From an uncultured Thermomicrobiales bacterium (lineage in GTDB: Bacteria > Chloroflexota > Chloroflexia > Thermomicrobiales > UBA6265): a DNA stretch of 7,980 nucleotides. This document shows, piece by piece, positions 6,266 through 7,980 of the stretch. The stretch spans positions 1 to 7,980 of the forward strand of contig CADCWH010000178.1 in assembly GCA_902806395.1 (NCBI GenBank). Reading direction: 5' to 3'. Every line of letters starts with the position of its first letter. Positions within the stretch are counted from its first letter, which is position 1. The notes under the pieces are model-generated. The model was not told the origin of the DNA, searched no databases, and saw only the letters and a list, made by a program, of their open reading frames with translations. The position numbers and the translations under genes were made by a program.

Positions 6266-7361
6266 GATCCGGGTCGAGCGACTGCGGAAGACGTTCGGCA
6301 GCCTGGTCGCCCTCGACGACGTGACCTTCACCTTTCCCGATGCCGAGGTGACCTGCCTGCTGGGACCGTCCGGGTGCGGCAAGACCACCCTGATGCGGAT
6401 CATCGCCGGGCTGGAGAAGCCGACCGCGGGCGAGGTGTTCTTCGGCAGCGAACGGGTCACCCGATTGCCGCCCCGCAAGCGGGACCTGGGGATGGTCTTC
6501 CAGTACCCAGTCGTCTACCGGGGCATCAGCGTCCGACAGAACATCGAGTTGCCGCTGCGGTCGGCCGGTCTGCGCGCCGACGAGCGCACGCGCCGGGTCG
6601 ACGAGGTGATCACCCTGCTTGGCCTGGAGGCTAGCGTCGGCAAGGACATCACCCAACTCGACAATGGCACCCGGCAGAAGGTGGCCGTGGCCCGGGCGGT
6701 CGCCCGCCAGCCCCGGATCATCCTGTTCGACGAGCCGATCACGAACGTCGACACCGAGGCCAAGCTCCAACTGAAGCGGGCCTTCAAGGAACTGACCCGG
6801 CGCCTGCGCCAGACCATCATCTACGTCACCCACGACCAGACCGAGGCCATGACCCTGGCCGACCAGATCGCCCTGATGCGGGACGGCCGAATCGTACAGT
6901 GCGACACCCCCCGCACGCTCTACGACAGCCCGAACGACCGCTTTGGGGGCTGGTTCCTGGGGAACCCGGGGATGACCTTCTTCGACCTGACGACCCGGGC
7001 GGGGACCAGCGGGACCACGGTCGAGGCCGCCCTCTTCACCGAGCCACCGTCGCTGGCGGGCGTCGATGCCGCGTCCCTTCCCGACGGGATCACCGCAGGC
7101 ATCCGGCCGGAGCATATCCGGGTCGAGACCGGTGGGCCGGGGGTCGCGGCGGAACTGTTGCACCGCTCGATCACCATCGGCCGCCAGCACCTGCTGACGG
7201 TCCGGGCCGGTGACATTACGTTCAAGGCCAAGGCCGCCCCGGAGGCGGGCGATCGACTGCCACGTGCGGGCGCAGTCCGGGTCAGCGTGCCCCTCGACCG
7301 AATCGCGGTCTTCGGACTGGACGGCCGCCGCCTGGACGTGACCTTGCGCGCCCCGGCATAG
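6258..7361 (+). CDS. ABC importer ATPase 2, MalK-like with degenerate signature motif (GlpT-like)
   Basis: This is the second cytoplasmic ATPase of the importer, 367 residues, MalK length. Motifs: Walker A GPSGCGKTT (36-44), Q-loop Gln82 in MVFQYPVVYRGISV, signature region LDNGT (134-138) in place of LSGGQ, complete Walker B IILFDE (154-159) with Glu159, D-loop NVD (163-165), and H-loop His192 in YVTHDQTEAMTLAD. The C-terminal regulatory domain contains GIRPEHI. The Q-loop wording (FQ-hydrophobic-P-V-hydrophobic-Y) and GNPGM after the ABC domain resemble GlpT of rhizobial glycerol importers as I remember it. Start: GTG at 6258, with GGGGAGG (6245-6251) six bases upstream, overlapping the stop of ATPase 1 by 8 bases. 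Tight coupling suggests equal amounts of the two ATPases, as a heterodimer needs. Its own catalytic Walker B and H-loop are complete; only the signature it would offer to its partner is lost. Confidence 0.94.
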   Translation: MAEIRVERLRKTFGSLVALDDVTFTFPDAEVTCLLGPSGCGKTTLMRIIAGLEKPTAGEVFFGSERVTRLPPRKRDLGMVFQYPVVYRGISVRQNIELPLRSAGLRADERTRRVDEVITLLGLEASVGKDITQLDNGTRQKVAVARAVARQPRIILFDEPITNVDTEAKLQLKRAFKELTRRLRQTIIYVTHDQTEAMTLADQIALMRDGRIVQCDTPRTLYDSPNDRFGGWFLGNPGMTFFDLTTRAGTSGTTVEAALFTEPPSLAGVDAASLPDGITAGIRPEHIRVETGGPGVAAELLHRSITIGRQHLLTVRAGDITFKAKAAPEAGDRLPRAGAVRVSVPLDRIAVFGLDGRRLDVTLRAPA

Positions 7362-7481
7362 GGGGTGCGCATCGTGACCGGGGACTCGACGGCCCGGAAT
7401 CGGATGCGAGGCGGCCCCGTCGGACGTCGCTGGCACCATCTGAAGGCCGTCGGGACGGTCCCATCCGTGGTGACCGAAGAT

Positions 7482-7512
7482 GCGGAACGAGCCTGGCGTC
7501 CGCCCCTTCCGC
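7482..7512 (+). other. Possible stem-loop in the gap before the isomerase gene
   Basis: GCGGAA (7482-7487) and TTCCGC (7507-7512) form a perfect 6-bp stem around a 19-base loop. No T-run follows, so there is no clear terminator between ATPase 2 and the next gene. TATACC at 7527-7532 could serve as a -10 element, but no matching -35 is seen. The rest of this 225-base gap holds only a 50-codon GTG frame (7365-7517) that looks spurious. Confidence 0.2.
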
Positions 7513-7586
7513 GGTGATCTTCACGTATACCGGAATTCCCTCGACGCACCGTCGCGATCACGAGCCCGAGAGGACCCCACCCGCCC

Positions 7587-7980
7587 ATGGCCACCACCCC
7601 CCGTCCCGAGGATCCCTTGGCCCCGTCGCGGCACCGCGCCGACCCGATCATCGGGACCAACCTCAAGATGCACCAGACCCCCGCCGAGACGGTGGCCTTC
7701 CTGCGCGGTCTCGGAGAGTCGCTCGGCCACATCTCCCGCGCGGGCGACGACGAGGGGCGCCAGACGGCCCGGTTCTTCGTCATCCCGCCGTTCACGTCCC
7801 TGCCCGGGGCGGTGGACACTGCAACTGACCTGCCGGTGCCCATCCGGATCGGAGCCCAAACGATGCACTGGGCCGAGGAAGGTGCCTACACCGGTGAGAT
7901 CTCGGCCCGGATGCTGGCGGCGGTCGGGGTCGACTTCGTCCTGCTCGGCCACGCCGAGCGCCGGACGCTGTTCCACGAGA
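7587..7980 (+). CDS. Triosephosphate isomerase family protein (N-terminal part, cut by window edge)
   Basis: Translation from the ATG at 7587 stays open to the window end, giving 131 residues, about half of a TIM barrel. Family landmarks are GTNLKMH (23-29) for the canonical GNWKMN, with substrate-binding Asn25 and Lys27 kept; IGAQTMHWAEEGAYTGE (88-104); and LGHAERR (120-126) with the catalytic His122. The catalytic Glu and phosphate loop lie beyond the window. Canonical TpiA has Trp after the Asn, Asn after AQ, and Ser in LGHSERR; the changes to Leu, Thr and Ala suggest either a divergent TpiA or a paralogue acting on another ketose/aldose phosphate, such as the erythrulose-phosphate isomerases of tetritol pathways. 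GAGAGGA lies 12 bases before the ATG. The first 19 residues form a short extension. Same strand as the importer, 225 bases after it, so joint transcription is possible. An interconverter of dihydroxyacetone phosphate and glyceraldehyde 3-phosphate would suit glycerol import. Confidence 0.9.
   Translation, partial: MATTPRPEDPLAPSRHRADPIIGTNLKMHQTPAETVAFLRGLGESLGHISRAGDDEGRQTARFFVIPPFTSLPGAVDTATDLPVPIRIGAQTMHWAEEGAYTGEISARMLAAVGVDFVLLGHAERRTLFHE

Noticed and set aside
6237..7439. A 400-codon open frame on the minus strand opposite ATPase 2
   Set aside because: Antisense shadow of a well-supported ATPase gene, with low-complexity composition and no domain.
7365..7517. A 50-codon GTG frame between ATPase 2 and the isomerase gene
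   Set aside because: No Shine-Dalgarno at suitable spacing and no recognisable features; low support.
1..7980. CRISPR array, tRNA/rRNA genes, transposase or insertion-sequence ends
   Set aside because: No regularly spaced repeats, no tRNA-like or rRNA-like stretch and no transposase-like protein were seen on either strand.

Overview
The DNA is strongly GC-rich, with G or C at most third codon positions. The exported binding protein has a long N-region followed by a twin-arginine segment (DRRDLLKRAG...), a style I associate with solute-binding proteins of Thermomicrobia (Chloroflexota: Sphaerobacter, Thermomicrobium, Nitrolancea). That placement is an inference from style and composition; no rRNA or other marker gene is present.

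Layout. A DUF1697 gene lies on the minus strand at the left edge (20-562). A divergent intergenic region of about 217 bases follows, with a good sigma-70-type promoter (TTGACA, 17 bases, TAGCGT) reading rightwards. To its right is a plus-strand transporter gene set: a Tat-exported family 1 solute-binding protein (780-2375); a gap of 389 bases with several stem-loops and an orphan Shine-Dalgarno sequence; two MalF/MalG-type permeases that overlap by ATGA (2765-3760, 3757-4584); a three-helix small membrane protein (4629-4973); and two different MalK-type ATPases that overlap each other (5027-6265, 6258-7361). After 225 bases a triosephosphate-isomerase-family gene begins (7587) and runs off the right edge.

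How they work together. The genes make a complete CUT1-type ABC importer, but with two non-identical ATPases and an extra small membrane protein instead of one shared MalK/UgpC-like ATPase. The catalytic motifs of the two ATPases are degenerate in a complementary way. ATPase 1 keeps LSGGQ but has Asp for the Walker B glutamate and Ser for the H-loop histidine. ATPase 2 keeps Walker B and the H-loop but has LDNGT for LSGGQ. Paired as a heterodimer they would form one complete and one doubly degenerate ATP site. From memory, this gene set (binding protein, two permeases, two ATPases, one small membrane protein) matches the rhizobial glycerol importer type (GlpVSTPQU). The neighbouring triosephosphate-isomerase relative would fit import of glycerol or another small polyol. 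The substrate is a hypothesis; the machinery is clear from the sequence.

No RNA genes, insertion sequences, CRISPR arrays or transcription regulators were seen.
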